Shown here in pieces: positions 7,118 to 8,296 of a stretch of DNA of 8,296 nucleotides. Origin of the DNA: Gammaproteobacteria bacterium (GTDB taxonomy: Bacteria; Pseudomonadota; Gammaproteobacteria; Pseudomonadales; Azotimanducaceae). The stretch covers positions 1 to 8,296 of the forward strand of contig VXNE01000128.1 in assembly GCA_009840715.1 (NCBI GenBank). Reading direction: 5' to 3'. Both the position numbers and the translations under genes were made by a program. The notes beneath the pieces are model-generated. The model saw only the letters and a list, made by a program, of their open reading frames with translations. It had not been told where the DNA came from and did no database searches. How positions within the stretch are numbered: position 1 is the first letter of the stretch; each line of letters starts with the position of its first letter.

Positions 7118-8011
7118 TCAGGAACCGTCCTGTTTCGTCAATCGCGGCAGCAGGTCGGTGTAGACCGCCGCCAGGCTCTGGTATCCGCCCGGGTCCGTGT
7201 CTTCCAGGAGCGATTCCAACTGGTGGCTGACGATCTCCGAAAGCTGGTATTCGATCCGCTTACGCCGAACGGCCTGGCGATCCGTGTTCTCCCGGTACCA
7301 GTCGTAGTGCTCGTCGATCGTGGCGTCGAGTTTCTCGAACCCGGTCGCCGCGGTGGCAGACACCTCGATCACCTTCGGGGTCCAGGTGGACGTACTCCTG
7401 CGCAAGGAAAGGACGCTCTTCAACTCCCTGGTCAGGGTACAGGCCCCCGGCAGGTCGGACTTGTTCACCACGTGGATGTCGGCGATCTCCATGATGCCCG
7501 CCTTCATGGCCTGGATGACATCGCCCGAATTCGGCGGCAGGACGAGCACGACGGTGCCGGTCATGAATCGGATATTGCATTCGGCCTGCCCGACACCCAC
7601 GGTCTCGAGCACCGCGTCGTCGAAACCCCACCGGTCGAAGACACCCAGGATGCCGAGGGCGTTGTGGCACAGGCCGTCGTGCAGGCGCGTACTCGCAACG
7701 GAACGGATGAAGAACCTGTCGCCTGCATCTATGGAGTCCATGCGGATCCGGTCGCCCAGGATGGCGCCCTGGCTGATCGGGCTCGACGGGTCGATCGCGA
7801 GCACCCCCACGCTCCTGTCTCGCCGCAGGCGCCGCTCGGCCCAGTTTGCGATGAGCGTGCTCTTCCCCGACCCCGGAGGGCCCGTGAATCCGATTCGCCG
7901 GGCCTCGTGTTCGGGGGCGAGGTCCTGGGCGAGAATCTGTTCGACGCCGGCCCTCGAAGCGCGGGTGATGGCCTTCGCGAGGCCGGCGCGGTTCGAGCCG
8001 TCGAACTTCAC
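7118..8011 (-). CDS. meaB: MeaB/ArgK-type GTPase, B12-mutase chaperone
   Basis: This is a 297-residue G3E-family P-loop GTPase that guards assembly and reactivation of adenosylcobalamin-dependent acyl-CoA mutases. Visible motifs in order are GFTGPPGSGKST (Walker A, about 41-52), VLAIDPSSP (70-78), GAILGDRIRM (82-91), LETVGVGQAE (135-144), PPNSGDVIQAMKAGIMEIAD (159-178) and VVNKSDLPG (181-189, base recognition). All are characteristic of MeaB/ArgK. It is slightly shorter than usual (about 310-330). The start is a GTG at 8011 whose GTGA overlaps the TGA of the preceding B12-binding gene by four bases, with no convincing ribosome site, so translation is probably coupled. Its position directly after a mutase B12-binding domain supports a mutase chaperone role and argues against the older arginine-transport idea. 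The partner mutase (methylmalonyl-, isobutyryl-, 2-hydroxyisobutyryl-CoA or other) is not known. Confidence 0.93.
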   Translation of the reverse strand: MKFDGSNRAGLAKAITRASRAGVEQILAQDLAPEHEARRIGFTGPPGSGKSTLIANWAERRLRRDRSVGVLAIDPSSPISQGAILGDRIRMDSIDAGDRFFIRSVASTRLHDGLCHNALGILGVFDRWGFDDAVLETVGVGQAECNIRFMTGTVVLVLPPNSGDVIQAMKAGIMEIADIHVVNKSDLPGACTLTRELKSVLSLRRSTSTWTPKVIEVSATAATGFEKLDATIDEHYDWYRENTDRQAVRRKRIEYQLSEIVSHQLESLLEDTDPGGYQSLAAVYTDLLPRLTKQDGS

Positions 8012-8295
8012 TGCAGCAGGCGCCCGATCGTCGCGACCACTTCGTCGAGCGGCATGTCGGCGGTGAATATCGCCGCCACGCCGTGGCTTTCGAGCGCTTC
8101 GTAGTCGTGCTTCGGGATCGTGCCCCCGAGGAAGATCGGGACGTCTGTTGCCCCGAGCTCGTCGAGTTGCGCGCGGGTGAGGCCCACGAGTTCGTTGTGG
8201 CTGCCGCTCAGGATGCTGAGCCCGACGGCGTCGACGTCTTCGTCGACCGCCACGCGCGCGATGTAGCCCGGGCTTTTGCGCAGGCCGGTATAGAT
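8008..8295 (-). CDS. B12-binding domain/subunit of an acyl-CoA mutase, N-terminus beyond the window
   Basis: The gene enters from the right edge and ends at TGA 8010-8008; 95 codons are visible. The peptide IYTGLRKSPGYIARVAVDED, then VDAVGLSILSGSHNEL and FLGGTIPKHDYEALESHGVA, is the Rossmann-like cobalamin-binding domain of methylmalonyl-CoA mutase and its relatives. The VGLSILSGSH loop contacts the lower ligand region and F-x-GG-IP is the distal strand and loop. The DxHxxG histidine motif that coordinates cobalt would lie just beyond the edge. It could be a separate small subunit (about 130-150 residues, as in two-gene mutases) or the C-terminus of a long single-chain mutase; the window does not decide. 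The four-base overlap with the MeaB-type gene indicates one transcript. Confidence 0.9.
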   Translation of the reverse strand: MYTGLRKSPGYIARVAVDEDVDAVGLSILSGSHNELVGLTRAQLDELGATDVPIFLGGTIPKHDYEALESHGVAAIFTADMPLDEVVATIGRLLQ

Positions 8296-8296
8296 G

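Noticed and set aside
6173..8104. Open frame of 643 codons on the plus strand opposite the GST, MeaB and mutase genes
   Set aside because: It runs antisense through three recognised genes with no motif of its own; GC-driven artefact.

Overview
This is a GC-rich bacterial window with very short gaps between genes. It was read by eye. Gene content (hydantoinase/oxoprolinase subunits, a D-aminoacylase-like amidohydrolase, a phytanoyl-CoA-dioxygenase remnant, MeaB with a B12-binding mutase domain, and a UGSC-type selenoprotein) fits an uncultured proteobacterium or similar high-GC environmental bacterium. The lineage cannot be fixed from the sequence.

Layout. The plus-strand half (2-4453) holds the last 39 codons of a HyuA-type subunit, a HyuB-type subunit with an extra C-terminal domain of about 120 residues, and an amidohydrolase of the N-acyl-D-amino-acid deacylase type. 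It ends in a broken phytanoyl-CoA dioxygenase gene that keeps three recognisable pieces in two frames. The minus-strand half (8296 down to 4454) reads in the order B12-binding mutase domain (cut by the window edge), MeaB/ArgK-type GTPase, glutathione S-transferase-like protein, selenoprotein. The two halves converge with no gap: the palindrome TAGCTA at 4451-4456 supplies both stop codons.

Main result. Two apparently separate minus-strand reading frames (6184 down to 5873, and 5854 down to 4454) are one gene of 576 codons, interrupted by an in-frame TGA at 5873-5875. Read as selenocysteine, that codon creates the sequence G-C-U-G-S-C, the hallmark of the UGSC family of (seleno)proteins. A hairpin with a perfect 6-bp GC stem and a G in the second loop position lies just downstream, with its loop 17 nt after the UGA. 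That is where a bacterial SECIS element belongs. An ordinary annotation would split the gene and lose the active site. The UGSC domain is also joined to a second, larger domain of unknown function.

How the genes may work together. HyuA and HyuB form ATP-dependent hydrolases or carboxylases acting on cyclic amides or ketones. An adjacent amidohydrolase could act on an N-acyl or N-carbamoyl product, so the plus strand looks like a small catabolic operon. The minus-strand operon couples a B12-dependent acyl-CoA mutase subunit and its GTPase chaperone with two proteins of likely thiol/selenol chemistry (GST-like and UGSC). The substrate cannot be inferred. The selenocysteine machinery (selA, selB, selC, selD) is not in the window and must be elsewhere in the genome if the call is right.
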